From assembly GCA_017471765.1 (NCBI GenBank), contig JAFURT010000005.1, forward strand, positions 1 to 64,000: 64,000 bases of DNA. Reading direction: 5' to 3'. A program made the position numbers and the translations under genes. A model generated the notes under the pieces. It saw only the letters and a list, made by a program, of their open reading frames with translations, did not search any database and was not told the origin of the DNA. Within the stretch, counting starts at the first letter, position 1; every line of letters begins with the position of its first letter. Source of the DNA: Clostridia bacterium. Its GTDB lineage: Bacteria > Bacillota > Clostridia > Oscillospirales > Acutalibacteraceae. Below, in pieces: positions 50,419-58,850 of this stretch.

Positions 50419-51354
50419 TTGTCGATTGTGTGGCGAGAACGCCTGATACAGCCCCAGCCGGTGGATCATGGGGTAGTGCGTGGCCTGTGTGCCGCCCTGA
50501 CAGGGCGATACCGGTTTTTGCGGCCGGTCTGTGTGGGGCACAGCCTGTTGGGCAAGGAACTACCGGTGTTGGTGCTGACACTCCCCGGTCCGGCGGCAGG
50601 TGTGCCGCAACGGGTGCTGCTGGCAGCCGCTTTCCATGGACAGGAGTGGCTTACCGCCCTGGTAGCGTTGGGGCTTTGCGAAGATCTGTGCCGGGCGGTG
50701 GACGCCGGGCTACCCCTCTGTGGGGTGCCGGTGGAACGGGCCCTGGCCGGGCGGCAGATATGGTTTTTGCCCATGGTGAATCCCGACGGGGTGGCCATTG
50801 CCCGGTATGGCAGTGTGGCCGCCGGAGAGTATGCCTCTTTTGTGGCGGCCGCCGGTGGGGATACCCCCGGTCTGTGGCAGGCTAACGCCCGTGGGGTAGA
50901 TATCAACCATAATTTTAACGCAGGATGGGCAGAAATGCAAGCCCTGATGCAAAAAAACGGAAAAAATCAGCCCGGTCCCCGGCAATATCCCGGCAATATC
51001 CCGGAAAGTGAGCCGGAAACCAGGGCGGTGACCGATCTTTGCCGCCGGACGCCATTCCGCCATGTGGTGGCCCTCCACAGCCAGGGGGAGGAAATCTACT
51101 GGGACTATGGAGAGCATACCCCACCTCAGAGCCATATTATGGCCCGGGTGATGGGGGAGGCCAGCGGTTATGCAGTCACCGCCCCCACCGGCTTTGCCTC
51201 CCACGGCGGGTTTAAGGATTGGTTTATCGCCTGCTATCACCGTCCCGGCTTCACCATCGAGTTGGGGAAAGGGGTCAACCCCCTTCCGGTGGAGCAGTTT
51301 GGGGATATCTATGAAAAAGCCCGGGAAATGCTGGTGCTGTCGGTATTGCTGTGA
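50419..51354 (+). CDS. M14-family zinc carboxypeptidase, 3' end altered by insertion
   Basis: This 311-aa cytosolic M14 peptidase has FHGQEW (zinc His and Glu), MVNPDG, NARGVDINHNF, HSQGEEIYW (third zinc His) and a late FTIELGKG carrying the catalytic Glu. Such proteins cut peptidoglycan peptides (gamma-D-Glu-diaminopimelate type) or small peptides. The start is uncertain: TTG at 50419 has GAGGTGA 5 nt before it, while GTG at 50410 has none. The C-terminus reads LVLSVLL and stops; a second copy of this segment 287 bp later continues LLYKG before its stop, suggesting the original end was moved by an insertion. Confidence 0.85.
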   Translation: MSIVWRERLIQPQPVDHGVVRGLCAALTGRYRFLRPVCVGHSLLGKELPVLVLTLPGPAAGVPQRVLLAAAFHGQEWLTALVALGLCEDLCRAVDAGLPLCGVPVERALAGRQIWFLPMVNPDGVAIARYGSVAAGEYASFVAAAGGDTPGLWQANARGVDINHNFNAGWAEMQALMQKNGKNQPGPRQYPGNIPESEPETRAVTDLCRRTPFRHVVALHSQGEEIYWDYGEHTPPQSHIMARVMGEASGYAVTAPTGFASHGGFKDWFIACYHRPGFTIELGKGVNPLPVEQFGDIYEKAREMLVLSVLL

Positions 51355-51639
51355 TTGACTTTATCCTCCGTCTTAACGGCTACGGCATGGTGGTGCCGTA
51401 GATGCTGGAACTGGGTGTAATCATCAACGACTTGTACACCATCGTAGCGGCTCACCGCAAGGACTATCTGAAAGAAGATCGACTCCATCTCAGCGACGAG
51501 CAGGTGTGTAACCATATTCGTGCGGCGGCCAAATTGGTAGAAGAGGGACAAACCGTGTCCCAAACGGATACCACGATCGTGTGGTGATACCGGGATAAAC
51601 TCAAGACCCGGGAAATGCTGGTGCTGTCAGTATTGCTGT
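51320..51639 (+). repeat. Pair of 33-bp direct repeats flanking an inserted fragment
   Basis: Positions 51320-51352 and 51607-51639 match at 32 of 33 bases. The first copy is the end of the M14 gene. The second copy, in the same frame, runs on through YKG to a TAA at the edge of the terminator. The 287-bp offset unit holds the SGNH-like remnant. Confidence 0.85.
51355..51606 (+). pseudogene. Remnant of an SGNH/GDSL hydrolase C-terminus
   Basis: The frame ending at 51587 reads (after a stop at 51399-51401) LGVIINDLYTIVAAHRKDYL and EDRLHLSDEQVCNHI. This matches the last block of SGNH hydrolases, where an NDLY helix is followed by the catalytic D-x-x-H (DRLH). Only about 75 residues remain, with an in-frame stop before them and no start or ribosome site. 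It is not a working gene. Confidence 0.6.
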
Positions 51640-51691
51640 ACAAAGGCTAAAGGGCCTGTGCCTTGTGGCACAGGCCCTTTAGCCTTTGTAC
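51638..51691. terminator. Perfect 25-bp inverted repeat, bidirectional terminator
   Basis: Arms 51638-51662 and 51667-51691 are perfect complements around a TTGT loop. It lies between the convergent M14 and Lgt-like genes. T stretches are short, but the stem is the longest perfect one in the window. Confidence 0.75.
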
Positions 51692-51692
51692 A

Positions 51693-52490
51693 TTAACAAC
51701 GTTTTTTCTGCCGCAACCAAGTATACAGCAAGCAAACGATGCTGACGGCTGCCAGTATACAGCTGATAAACTGGGAGGTGGAAAGGCCGAAAATGAAACC
51801 GCGTATGGCGTCGCCACGTAAAAATTCATCAAAGAACCGCACTATGGCGTACAGCAACAAATACACGAAGATCAGGCGTCCCATTCGTATACCCCGCTTC
51901 TCTCCCCGCCAATATAACCACAGCAACACGGAAAAGAGCACCAGATTAAGGGCGGCTTCCAGCAGTTGCACCGGAAAGCGGCTCACGCCGTTGATCTCTG
52001 GTAGCCATGGGTTGCCGTGAACGGTAACCCCCCACTCACTCTCTATGCCGTAGCAACAACCGCCCAAGAAACAGCCGACGCGAGCAAAGGCATGAAACAG
52101 CGGAATACTCACCGCGAACATATCGCTGAAAACTGCCATTTCCAACCGCCGTTTTTTCATCGTCAGCAATGCCGCCGCGATGCCGCCCAGCAAACCACCG
52201 TAAAAAACCGATCCGCCGAACAGGTTGACTAACGCACGAAAAAAACTCTTTATATCCGACGCAGCTAACAGCGCTGGTGCCAAACGCCAATTGGTAATGG
52301 CATACAGCACAGAGCCACCCACCAATACGCCGAGAGCAGAAAACAGCATTAGAATGATGGTCTCATTATCGTTCAGCCCTCTTTTGCGTGTAAGCCAGCA
52401 CATAAAAACGCCAGCCACCAACGCACCACACAACGCCATTAAGCCGTAGGATCCTAATTGCCTGCCGAAAACCGTAATGTAGGGAAACAA
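51693..52490 (-). CDS. lgt: Prolipoprotein diacylglyceryl transferase family protein
   Basis: This 265-aa protein has seven membrane helices and the Lgt fold. It would move diacylglycerol from phosphatidylglycerol to the lipobox cysteine of prolipoproteins. Landmarks are the start YITVFGRQLGSYGLMALCG, GGSVFYGGLLGG, HAFARVGCFLGGCCYG (in place of the usual GRIGNFIN-like arginine block) and RFPVQLLEAALNLVLF. The GCFLGGCCYG variant is typical of a divergent Clostridia subgroup. A TTG at 52490, 6 nt after GGAGGT, is the best start; the long frame to 52619 runs through a terminator. Confidence 0.82.
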   Translation of the reverse strand: MFPYITVFGRQLGSYGLMALCGALVAGVFMCWLTRKRGLNDNETIILMLFSALGVLVGGSVLYAITNWRLAPALLAASDIKSFFRALVNLFGGSVFYGGLLGGIAAALLTMKKRRLEMAVFSDMFAVSIPLFHAFARVGCFLGGCCYGIESEWGVTVHGNPWLPEINGVSRFPVQLLEAALNLVLFSVLLWLYWRGEKRGIRMGRLIFVYLLLYAIVRFFDEFLRGDAIRGFIFGLSTSQFISCILAAVSIVCLLYTWLRQKKRC

Positions 52491-52509
52491 GGTTACACCT
52501 CCAAACGAA

Positions 52510-52549
52510 AACAGAGGCGGTGCGAACGTTTCGTCACACCGCCTCTGTT
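52510..52549 (-). terminator. Terminator after the DUF4190-like gene
   Basis: A 13-bp stem (52510-52522 with 52537-52549) is followed by TTTCG on the minus strand. It lies in the leader of the Lgt-like gene, between the two units. Confidence 0.75.
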
Positions 52550-52570
52550 CAGACGCTTTGATTGAACAAA

Positions 52571-52987
52571 TTACACACCGGTAGCGGCACACAGAGCGGC
52601 ACCGGCACAGGCGGCACAAAGCACACCCACTGCACCTAGCGCAGTACCAATGATGCCCAGAACCAAGCCGGCGGTAGCCATACCGGATGCTTTGCCGGTA
52701 GCCGCAATGGACTTCGCACGGCCCTTCGCACCCAAAATAATACCCAAAATGGCCAGCACCAGCGTGAAATAGCCAACGACCGGAATCCAGCCGCCCACGA
52801 TACCCAAAATGCCCAAAACCAGCGCAGCGATGGACAGTTTCTTGCCGTCGTCGTCGGGGCCGAGAGCCTTGTTGGCAGCAACATCAATTACGTTGTTAAC
52901 CGCAGCCGCCGCATCGGAAACCGCATCTGCAACGGGAGTGCCATTCTCTTCGGGTGTAGTAGCATCTACAATCTTGTTCTCATCCAT
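52571..52987 (-). CDS. DUF4190-like small membrane protein
   Basis: This 138-aa protein has an acidic N-terminal 55 residues and two hydrophobic blocks: LSIAALVLGILGIVGGWIPV (DUF4190-type) and AGLVLGIIGTALGAVGVLCA. It ends in an Ala/Cys-rich tail. The chosen ATG follows GGAGG; the longer frame up to 53032 has none. Function unknown. Confidence 0.75.
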   Translation of the reverse strand: MDENKIVDATTPEENGTPVADAVSDAAAAVNNVIDVAANKALGPDDDGKKLSIAALVLGILGIVGGWIPVVGYFTLVLAILGIILGAKGRAKSIAATGKASGMATAGLVLGIIGTALGAVGVLCAACAGAALCAATGV

Positions 52988-53108
52988 GTTAAAAGCCTCC
53001 TCAAAAAGTGATTGTAAATATTCAGTGAACATTTACCAACAAAATTGTAACATAGTTCAACAGATTCTGCAAGAGTTTTTTAAAAAATTATTTTCAAAAA
53101 ACTTAGCG

Positions 53109-53711
53109 TCACATTTTCTTCACCGCCCGGACGATGCTGGCGATGGCTGGGGAGAGGATGAGGTTGGCGGCGAATTCCACGATGAAATTCACGCCCACCA
53201 GCACCACAATAGCGAAATACACCGCTGTGGTGCCACCCATGCCGATGTTTTCGGCAAACTCCAGCATCACCCCACGGAAGACCGTCAGCATCCCCAGCAC
53301 GAAAATGCCGGTGTTGGCAAGGGGGGCGGCGGCCGCCGCCAGTACCGTGCCCAGCATGGGCTTACCCTTCAGGGACGCGGCAATGAGGCCGGGCACCCAA
53401 CCGGCGGCCACGCCTTTCAGCACACAGATGACCACCGTCAGCAGGGGGTTATAGGCCACCATCATGTTGGTCAGCAGGCCAAGCTGGCCCTGCACGGCCA
53501 TGATAGCCACCACCACGCCGAACACGCCGCCCAGCAGGGCACCGGCGGCCGGCCCGAACAGGATGGCTCCCACCACGATGGGCACCAGCACCAGCGAGAG
53601 GGTCAGGCTCCCCGGCAGGGGGATGACGATGACTGTCTGCAACAGGATGATGAGGGCGGCCAGCAGGCCTAATTCAACGAGTCGCAGGGTTTTTGCTTGG
53701 GTATTTGTCAT
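53109..53711 (-). CDS. ECF transporter S component (pantothenate-type, PanT-like)
   Basis: This 200-aa membrane protein has six helices and the S-component pattern: KTLRLVELGLLAALIILLQT, GSLTLSLVLVPIVVGAILFGP and GPAAGALLGGVFGVV. The gene lies 125 bp downstream of coaX on the same strand, so pantothenate is the most likely vitamin (PanT). This rests on context; S components for other vitamins share the fold. The ATG at 53711 follows AAGGAG. Confidence 0.82.
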   Translation of the reverse strand: MTNTQAKTLRLVELGLLAALIILLQTVIVIPLPGSLTLSLVLVPIVVGAILFGPAAGALLGGVFGVVVAIMAVQGQLGLLTNMMVAYNPLLTVVICVLKGVAAGWVPGLIAASLKGKPMLGTVLAAAAAPLANTGIFVLGMLTVFRGVMLEFAENIGMGGTTAVYFAIVVLVGVNFIVEFAANLILSPAIASIVRAVKKM

Positions 53712-53836
53712 GATACTACACTCCTTACTGTTGTTCCATGCGGATACAACGTTTAGATTTATTACAAAGCCTGCGCCGTCTGCCGCTGTACCGCCAACTG
53801 GCTGGCACGCCGCTGACACAGGCATTTGTTCAGGCG

Positions 53837-54604
53837 TTATTTCTTGTTTTTCTCATAAATCAGCCGCAGACCCTCCAACAGCAGTTCGCTGATGTAGGTG
53901 ACCTTGGTGCGGCAGTGGGGGGCGATCTCCCGGCCGAGGCCGCCGGTAATGATCACAGGGGCATCATACCCCAGTTCCTCTATAATCCGGGCATTCATGC
54001 CGTCGATGGTGGCGGCGGTACCGAATACAGCCCCCGACTGCAGACAGGCGTTGGTGTTGGCCCCGATGACGGAGGCGGGGGCATCCACACTGATGTGGGG
54101 GAGCAGAGAGGTGCGCTCGGTCAGGCTATCCAGGGCGGTGGTAACACCCGGCAGGATAGCGCCGCCACGCAGGGCCCCGGTCTTGTCCACCACCGTTACG
54201 GTGGTGGCAGTGCCCAGATCCCATACAATGCAGGGAGCGCCTGCCTGTTCTACCGCCGCTACGGCGCCCACCAGCAGGTCGGCACCCAGCGTGGCCGGGT
54301 TATCGATGCGGATGTTGATGCCGGTCTTGGTGCCGGGCCCCACCAGAATAGGGGTCAGCCCGGTAGCTTTTTGCACCGCCGAGCAGAGCGCATGGTTCAG
54401 CGGCGGCACCACCGAGGACAGAATCGCCCCGGTAAAGGCGGCCGCCTCCAGCTTGTACAGCCGGAGCAGGTCCATTAGCTCCACCGCATACTGGTCTTCC
54501 ATCTTTTTGCGGTCGGTAGCGATGCGGGACTGCAACAACAGCCGTTCTCCCTCAAACACGCCGAGGGTAATGTTGGTATTGCCCATATCCAGTACCAGCA
54601 GCAT
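53837..54604 (-). CDS. coaX: Type III pantothenate kinase
   Basis: This 255-aa enzyme phosphorylates pantothenate, the first step to coenzyme A. The ATPase-like (ASKHA) fold shows LDMGNTNITLGVF (phosphate loop), GADLLVGAVAAVE, WDLGTATTVTVVD and ITGGLGREIAPH. It lacks the P-loop of CoaA, as expected for type III. AAAGGAGG lies 9 nt before the ATG at 54604. Upstream of a PanT-like gene and downstream of fba, separated from the latter by a terminator. Confidence 0.96.
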   Translation of the reverse strand: MLLVLDMGNTNITLGVFEGERLLLQSRIATDRKKMEDQYAVELMDLLRLYKLEAAAFTGAILSSVVPPLNHALCSAVQKATGLTPILVGPGTKTGINIRIDNPATLGADLLVGAVAAVEQAGAPCIVWDLGTATTVTVVDKTGALRGGAILPGVTTALDSLTERTSLLPHISVDAPASVIGANTNACLQSGAVFGTAATIDGMNARIIEELGYDAPVIITGGLGREIAPHCRTKVTYISELLLEGLRLIYEKNKK

Positions 54605-54632
54605 GATACATCCTCCTTTGGATAAGTAAAAG

Positions 54633-54659
54633 GCAGGCGCAGAGAGCCTCTGCGCCTGC
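54633..54659 (-). terminator. Terminator of fba
   Basis: A perfect 11-bp stem (54633-54643 with 54649-54659) is followed by CTTTTAC on the minus strand. Confidence 0.8.
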
Positions 54660-54673
54660 ATGGATAGCGTTGC

Positions 54674-55609
54674 TTACGCCTTGCCGGCGCTGCCCAGAAC
54701 GTGCTGGATCTTGTGGCTGACAACCTCTTTGATGCAGTCACGGCCATCCGCCAGGTACTGACGGGGGTCGAAGTGGGTGGGGTTCTCGGCCAGGTGCTTA
54801 CGGATACCGGCGGTCAGAGCCAGGCGCAGGTCGGAGTCCACGTTGATCTTGCACACAGCCATGGAAGCGGCCTGACGCAGCATATCCTCGGGGATGCCGA
54901 TGGCATCGTCCATCTTGCCGCCGTACTGGTTGATGGTGGCTACATACTCCGGCATAACAGAGGAAGCGCCGTGCAGAACGATGGGGAAGCCGGGCAGGCG
55001 GTCCATGATCTCCTGCAGGATGTCAAAGCGCAGCTGGGGCTTCTGGCCGGGCTTGAACTTGAAAGCGCCGTGGCTGGTGCCGATGGCGATGGCCAGAGAA
55101 TCCACGCCGGTGCGGGAAACGAAATCCTGTACCTGGTCGGGGTCGGTGTAGGAAGCCTTGTCAGCGTCCACCTTCACATCGTCCTCGATGCCGGCCAGCT
55201 GACCCAGCTCACCCTCCACAGTGACGCCACGCTCGTGGGCATAGTCCACGACCTTCTTGGTCAGGGCCACATTCTCCTCATAGGGCAGGTGGGAGCCGTC
55301 GATCATCACGGAGGTGAAGCCGCCGTCGATGCAATCCTTGCACAGCTCGAAGCTGTTGCCGTGATCCAGATGCAGGGCGATGGGCAGACCGGAATCCTCC
55401 ACAGCCGCCTGCACCATGTGGTACAGATAAGCGTGGTTGGCATACTTACGGGCGCCGCCGGAAACCTGTAGAATAACGGGGCTGTTCAGCTCCTTGCAGG
55501 CACCGATGATGCCCTGCACGATCTCCATATTGTTGACGTTGAAGGCGCCGACAGCGTAGCCGCCCTCGTAGGCCTTCTTAAACATTTCTTTAGTGTTTAC
55601 CAGTGCCAT
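54674..55609 (-). CDS. fba: Class II fructose-1,6-bisphosphate aldolase
   Basis: This 311-aa zinc enzyme splits fructose-1,6-bisphosphate into DHAP and glyceraldehyde-3-phosphate. AFNVNNMEIVQGIIGAC, LHLDHGNSFELCKDCI (zinc His), SVMIDGSHLPYEENV, VEGELGQLAG and AIAIGTSHGAFKF are the class II blocks. Strong codon bias suggests high expression. AGGAGG precedes the ATG. It has its own promoter and terminator. Confidence 0.97.
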   Translation of the reverse strand: MALVNTKEMFKKAYEGGYAVGAFNVNNMEIVQGIIGACKELNSPVILQVSGGARKYANHAYLYHMVQAAVEDSGLPIALHLDHGNSFELCKDCIDGGFTSVMIDGSHLPYEENVALTKKVVDYAHERGVTVEGELGQLAGIEDDVKVDADKASYTDPDQVQDFVSRTGVDSLAIAIGTSHGAFKFKPGQKPQLRFDILQEIMDRLPGFPIVLHGASSVMPEYVATINQYGGKMDDAIGIPEDMLRQAASMAVCKINVDSDLRLALTAGIRKHLAENPTHFDPRQYLADGRDCIKEVVSHKIQHVLGSAGKA

Positions 55610-55644
55610 GGTGTTCGTCCTCCTTGATGATGGTTTATACCCTT

Positions 55645-55673
55645 ATTATAACGCAAAAATGCGTCCTTGCCAA
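55645..55673 (-). promoter_or_regulatory. Promoter of fba
   Basis: The minus strand has TTGGCA (55668-55673) and a perfect TATAAT (55645-55650) at 17 bp. The stretch 55674-55828 holds only a tandem CTTGTGCAA repeat (55725-55742) and purine-rich sequence. Confidence 0.75.
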
Positions 55674-55828
55674 TAGGTTTGTGAAAAAATTATCTGCAAC
55701 GATTATTCCTTTGGGCAAAAAATTCTTGTGCAACTTGTGCAAAGGGAGTCGGGGAGTAGGGAGTGAGGCGTGGGGAGCGTAACGGCATCCCTATCTCGTA
55801 TCTTGTATCCGCCAAATCCTAACTCGAT

Positions 55829-56449
55829 TCAATCTTCTTTTTCCCACGGGATGATGCACAGTGCTTCCGCCAGGGGTTCATTCATCCAGATGGAGGGGGT
55901 CACCCGCAGGGTGAAGCCCTCACCGGGGTTGGCCAGGCAGTCCTTCGGCTCCAGCCGGGGCAGGCCGTACAGTTGCATCAGCAGGGTGATGACCCCACCG
56001 TGGGTGCAGATGACCGCCTCGGTATCGCCGTTGTGTAACAGGTCGCCCACGATGCCCTCAAAGGCGGCGCACACCCGCTGGCGGAAGCTCTCGCTGTCCT
56101 CGCCGCCGGGGATGGTGTGCTCCCGGCCCTCCACCCACCGCAGGAAGGTCTCCTCCTGCTTGAGCTGAGCAATACTTTTGCCCTCCCAATCGCCGAAATC
56201 ACATTCGGCCAGTCCGTCCACCACCTCCGGCGCACAGCCGGGGTACAGCACCTCCAGCGTCTGCCGGCACCGGATCAGGGGGCTGGTGAAAAACCGCACC
56301 CCGCCGGGGTATTGGTAGGCCTCCTTATGCGCCAGCAGGGCGGCCAATCCCTCGGGGGAGAGGGGCAGGTCGGTGCGGCCGATATAGCGGCCGTCCCGGT
56401 TGGCCTCGGTCATGCCGTGGCGGATGAGGTGAATTTTATAGGTCTTCAT
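55829..56449 (-). CDS. Histidine phosphatase family protein (CobC/GpmB-type)
   Basis: This 206-aa enzyme has the RHG motif LIRHGMTEANRDGRYIG near residue 9, SPLIRCRQTLEVL, the FGDWEGKS block and the second catalytic histidine in ICTHGGVI. It is a phosphomonoesterase of the branch that includes alpha-ribazole phosphatase and phosphoglycerate-mutase-like proteins. No cobalamin genes are near, so the substrate is not assigned. AAAAGGAG precedes the ATG. Confidence 0.88.
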   Translation of the reverse strand: MKTYKIHLIRHGMTEANRDGRYIGRTDLPLSPEGLAALLAHKEAYQYPGGVRFFTSPLIRCRQTLEVLYPGCAPEVVDGLAECDFGDWEGKSIAQLKQEETFLRWVEGREHTIPGGEDSESFRQRVCAAFEGIVGDLLHNGDTEAVICTHGGVITLLMQLYGLPRLEPKDCLANPGEGFTLRVTPSIWMNEPLAEALCIIPWEKED

Positions 56450-56525
56450 AGTTTGCTCCTTTTGCCGAAATTTTCTCGCCCATTTGTGATAAATTGCTGA
56501 AATTCAACTATTTGTAAAATTTCCC

Positions 56526-56554
56526 TTGACAAAGAGGGGGACGTTTAGTAGAAT
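56526..56554 (+). promoter_or_regulatory. Promoter of the 230-aa XRE gene
   Basis: TTGACA (56526-56531) and TAGAAT (56549-56554) are 17 bp apart. Confidence 0.7.
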
Positions 56555-56610
56555 TATGGTTGCTCGCCCCTTAGGGGCTTTTTTCGACTACATCATCAGG
56601 AGGATACCAC

Positions 56611-57303
56611 ATGAACGCCGCATTTCCTCGTATTATAACCTTACTGCGCAAGGAGCGTGGCATCAGCCAAAAGCAGGCGGCCGCCGACCTGCACATATCC
56701 CAGGCACTGTTGTCCCATTACGAAAAGGGCATCCGTGAGTGCGGACTGGACTTCGTCGTGGGTGCGGCGGATTATTATGGGGTATCCTGTGATTATCTGC
56801 TGGGTCGTACGGCGGATAAGGCCGGCTCCATGATTGCTGTGGAGGAGATCCCGGAGGATGACCCGGCTATCCAGGACAAGCGGATGCAGGCTGGCAGTGT
56901 GTTGCCCACGCTGAACAAAAAGCTGGTGGTCAACTCGTTGCAGGTGCTGTTTGACCTGCTGAAGAAGTGCAACAACAAGCCGCTGACCCAGGAGGTGTCC
57001 AACGCCCTCATCCAGGTCACCTATGTGCTGTTCCGGCAGATCTACAGCGCCAACCCGAAAAATCCCCGGGCGATGTTCTCGGTGGAGGAATATGCCTTTA
57101 TCGCCGATGCTTTCGGCTCGGCGGCCAGGTCTGCAGCCCGTGCCGGCCAGTTGGCCCGGGGCCATGCCGTGGATGGGGCGGCCGGGGTGGAGGAAGGCCA
57201 GCTCCCCGGCATCCTGCCGGATGAGCTGACCGCTCAGTATCCCCTGTTTGCCAATTCTTTGCTCAATCTTCTGCACACGGCAGAAAAGACCCTGCAGAAT
57301 TAA
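56611..57303 (+). CDS. XRE-family regulator with C-terminal helical domain
   Basis: This 230-aa protein has an HTH_3 domain in residues 1-65 (GISQKQAAADLHISQALLSHYEKG, then VGAADYYGVSCDYLLGRT). A largely helical domain follows (about 95-228), which probably dimerises or senses a signal. AGGAGG lies before the ATG. The layout recalls SinR-like developmental regulators, but no sinI-type partner is seen. The target is unknown. Confidence 0.85.
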   Translation: MNAAFPRIITLLRKERGISQKQAAADLHISQALLSHYEKGIRECGLDFVVGAADYYGVSCDYLLGRTADKAGSMIAVEEIPEDDPAIQDKRMQAGSVLPTLNKKLVVNSLQVLFDLLKKCNNKPLTQEVSNALIQVTYVLFRQIYSANPKNPRAMFSVEEYAFIADAFGSAARSAARAGQLARGHAVDGAAGVEEGQLPGILPDELTAQYPLFANSLLNLLHTAEKTLQN

Positions 57304-57306
57304 AAA

Positions 57307-57936
57307 CTATACGGTTTCTTCGGCGGTGGAGCTTTGCTCTGCCGCCGTCTTTTTCGTTCTGTCGGGGGCATCCGGGGGCGTTGGCATGGTGTCCCAGTGG
57401 CAGATCCAGCACAGCACGCAGGCCACAGCGGTCAGCACAACCCAGATGACCCGCAACGCGGTGCTGTTCCAGTGCCAGGCGATTTTACCGGCAAAGGGGC
57501 CGAAGCTGCACAGGACAGCTAAAGCCAGCTGGCAGGTGGCTAGCACCCGCAGTACCCAGCCGTCGTATTTGCCACCTCTGTCGGCGACCATTCCGGCGGC
57601 CGGCAGGTGCCAGGACAGGATGGGTGCCGCCATGATGGACATATACATCAGGATGGTGAGGGCATCCACGCCGTCTATGGAGGACAGCACTGCGTCGGTG
57701 ATAAACAGCACCGTTGCCGCACCCGGCAACAGCAGGCAGAGGATCCGGGAGATTACCCGGGCGGCCTTGGAATGCCAGCCGTAGCGCGTGATGACCACCA
57801 CGGTGAACAGGATGAGCAACAGCACCACCTGCACAAGGGGGATGAACAGGTCGATGAGCAGCAGGATGCCCAGTACGGCGGCCGCCCACACGCTGACCAA
57901 AGCAATACGGTCACGGGAGGAAAACAGGTTTTTCAT
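57307..57936 (-). CDS. Membrane protein of unknown function
   Basis: This 209-aa protein has about six membrane helices in residues 8-185 (RIALVSVWAAAVLGILLLID, PLVQVVLLLILFTVVVITRY and others) and a short polar tail. The ATG at 57936 follows AAGGAG. It is convergent with the XRE gene; the stop codons are 3 bp apart. No family recognised. Confidence 0.75.
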   Translation of the reverse strand: MKNLFSSRDRIALVSVWAAAVLGILLLIDLFIPLVQVVLLLILFTVVVITRYGWHSKAARVISRILCLLLPGAATVLFITDAVLSSIDGVDALTILMYMSIMAAPILSWHLPAAGMVADRGGKYDGWVLRVLATCQLALAVLCSFGPFAGKIAWHWNSTALRVIWVVLTAVACVLCWICHWDTMPTPPDAPDRTKKTAAEQSSTAEETV

Positions 57937-58010
57937 AATCTGACTCCTTAAATACACAGTGATTTTTATTACCAAAGAGCATCATAGCACAAAATTTGGG
58001 ACAATGCAAG

Positions 58011-58049
58011 AAAAACAGGACTTCGGCTGTGTGCCGAAGTCCTGTTTTT
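58011..58049. terminator. Bidirectional terminator next to the helical-protein operon
   Basis: A perfect 17-bp stem with A5 and T5 ends overlaps the stop codon of the 58048-58800 gene. Confidence 0.85.
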
Positions 58050-58800
58050 ATGTGGGGATACGCTGGGTGGTATCAAGGGGGATGGGACGAAGCCAGCCGG
58101 TGAGCAACAGAACGTACTCCCGGTGCAGGCGTGGCCGCACCCACAGGCTCACCCCCGGAACCAGGCACAGCAGGAGCTGACCGACACGGCTGCCCCAGAA
58201 ATTCAGCCATTCCCCGGTGCGGCGGCGGGTGAGCCGGATGGATACCTGTACCGCCAGAGGGGCTGAACAGCCCCGGTCGATGAGCAAGGGAATGAGGGCA
58301 TACCGGCAACGGCGTAGCAGGATGACCGCCCCGGCCGCCAACAGCAGAAATCCTCCCAGCACGAAGAAAAGCAGAGAGTTCACCCCATCCCCCTGCCGGG
58401 TGAGCCGGTCGCCGTACCCCCACACCAGCAGGCCGGGGGCGGCGGTGATGAGCAACAGGGTCGTCTGCCGCCGCCATATCGCCCACTGCCACCGTGCGGC
58501 GGTGAACCAGTGGCGGTAGCCTGTCCACAGCCGGGACAGAGGCGGCGGTTGCGCCGGGTGCTCCTGCCACCGCAGATACCATAGCCACCGTCCCAGGCGC
58601 AGAGGGGCCACCACAGCACAGCTCACCAACGTGGCCCCCACCGAGAGGGCGTAGGTGACAGCAACCCCGGTCTGCAGGGCGATGAGCACCCCAACGCTTT
58701 CTACCAGATGTAACAACAAGGCGGTTAAAAAGCAAATCCCCTCCACCCCTGCCGCAACGGCCAGTTGCCAAGGGGAGAGGGGGCGTATACGGTTTTCCAT
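58048..58800 (-). CDS. Membrane protein, last gene of an unrecognised four-gene operon
   Basis: This 250-aa protein has six probable membrane helices (about residues 10-28, 33-55, 105-122, 133-150, 155-170, 205-225) and very basic loops, for instance RLTRRRTGEWLNFWGSRVGQ. The ATG at 58800 follows GGGGAGGG; a start 6 nt earlier is on the ribosome site. It is the last of four co-directional genes (59882 to 58048). I do not know the family. Some resemblance to DUF975-type proteins is possible but weak. Confidence 0.7.
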   Translation of the reverse strand: MENRIRPLSPWQLAVAAGVEGICFLTALLLHLVESVGVLIALQTGVAVTYALSVGATLVSCAVVAPLRLGRWLWYLRWQEHPAQPPPLSRLWTGYRHWFTAARWQWAIWRRQTTLLLITAAPGLLVWGYGDRLTRQGDGVNSLLFFVLGGFLLLAAGAVILLRRCRYALIPLLIDRGCSAPLAVQVSIRLTRRRTGEWLNFWGSRVGQLLLCLVPGVSLWVRPRLHREYVLLLTGWLRPIPLDTTQRIPT

Positions 58801-58850
58801 GGGCATCCCTCCCCGGGTAGTATACCCGGAAAGAGAAGCGGTCATGCAGG

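Noticed and set aside
51402..51587. 61-aa gene after the M14 peptidase
   Set aside because: It lacks a ribosome site, is preceded by an in-frame stop, and reads as the last piece of an SGNH hydrolase between direct repeats.
55740..55828. Repeat element between fba and the phosphatase gene
   Set aside because: Purine-rich GGAGT-like stretches and a two-copy 9-bp repeat are visible, but no defined unit boundaries or inverted ends.
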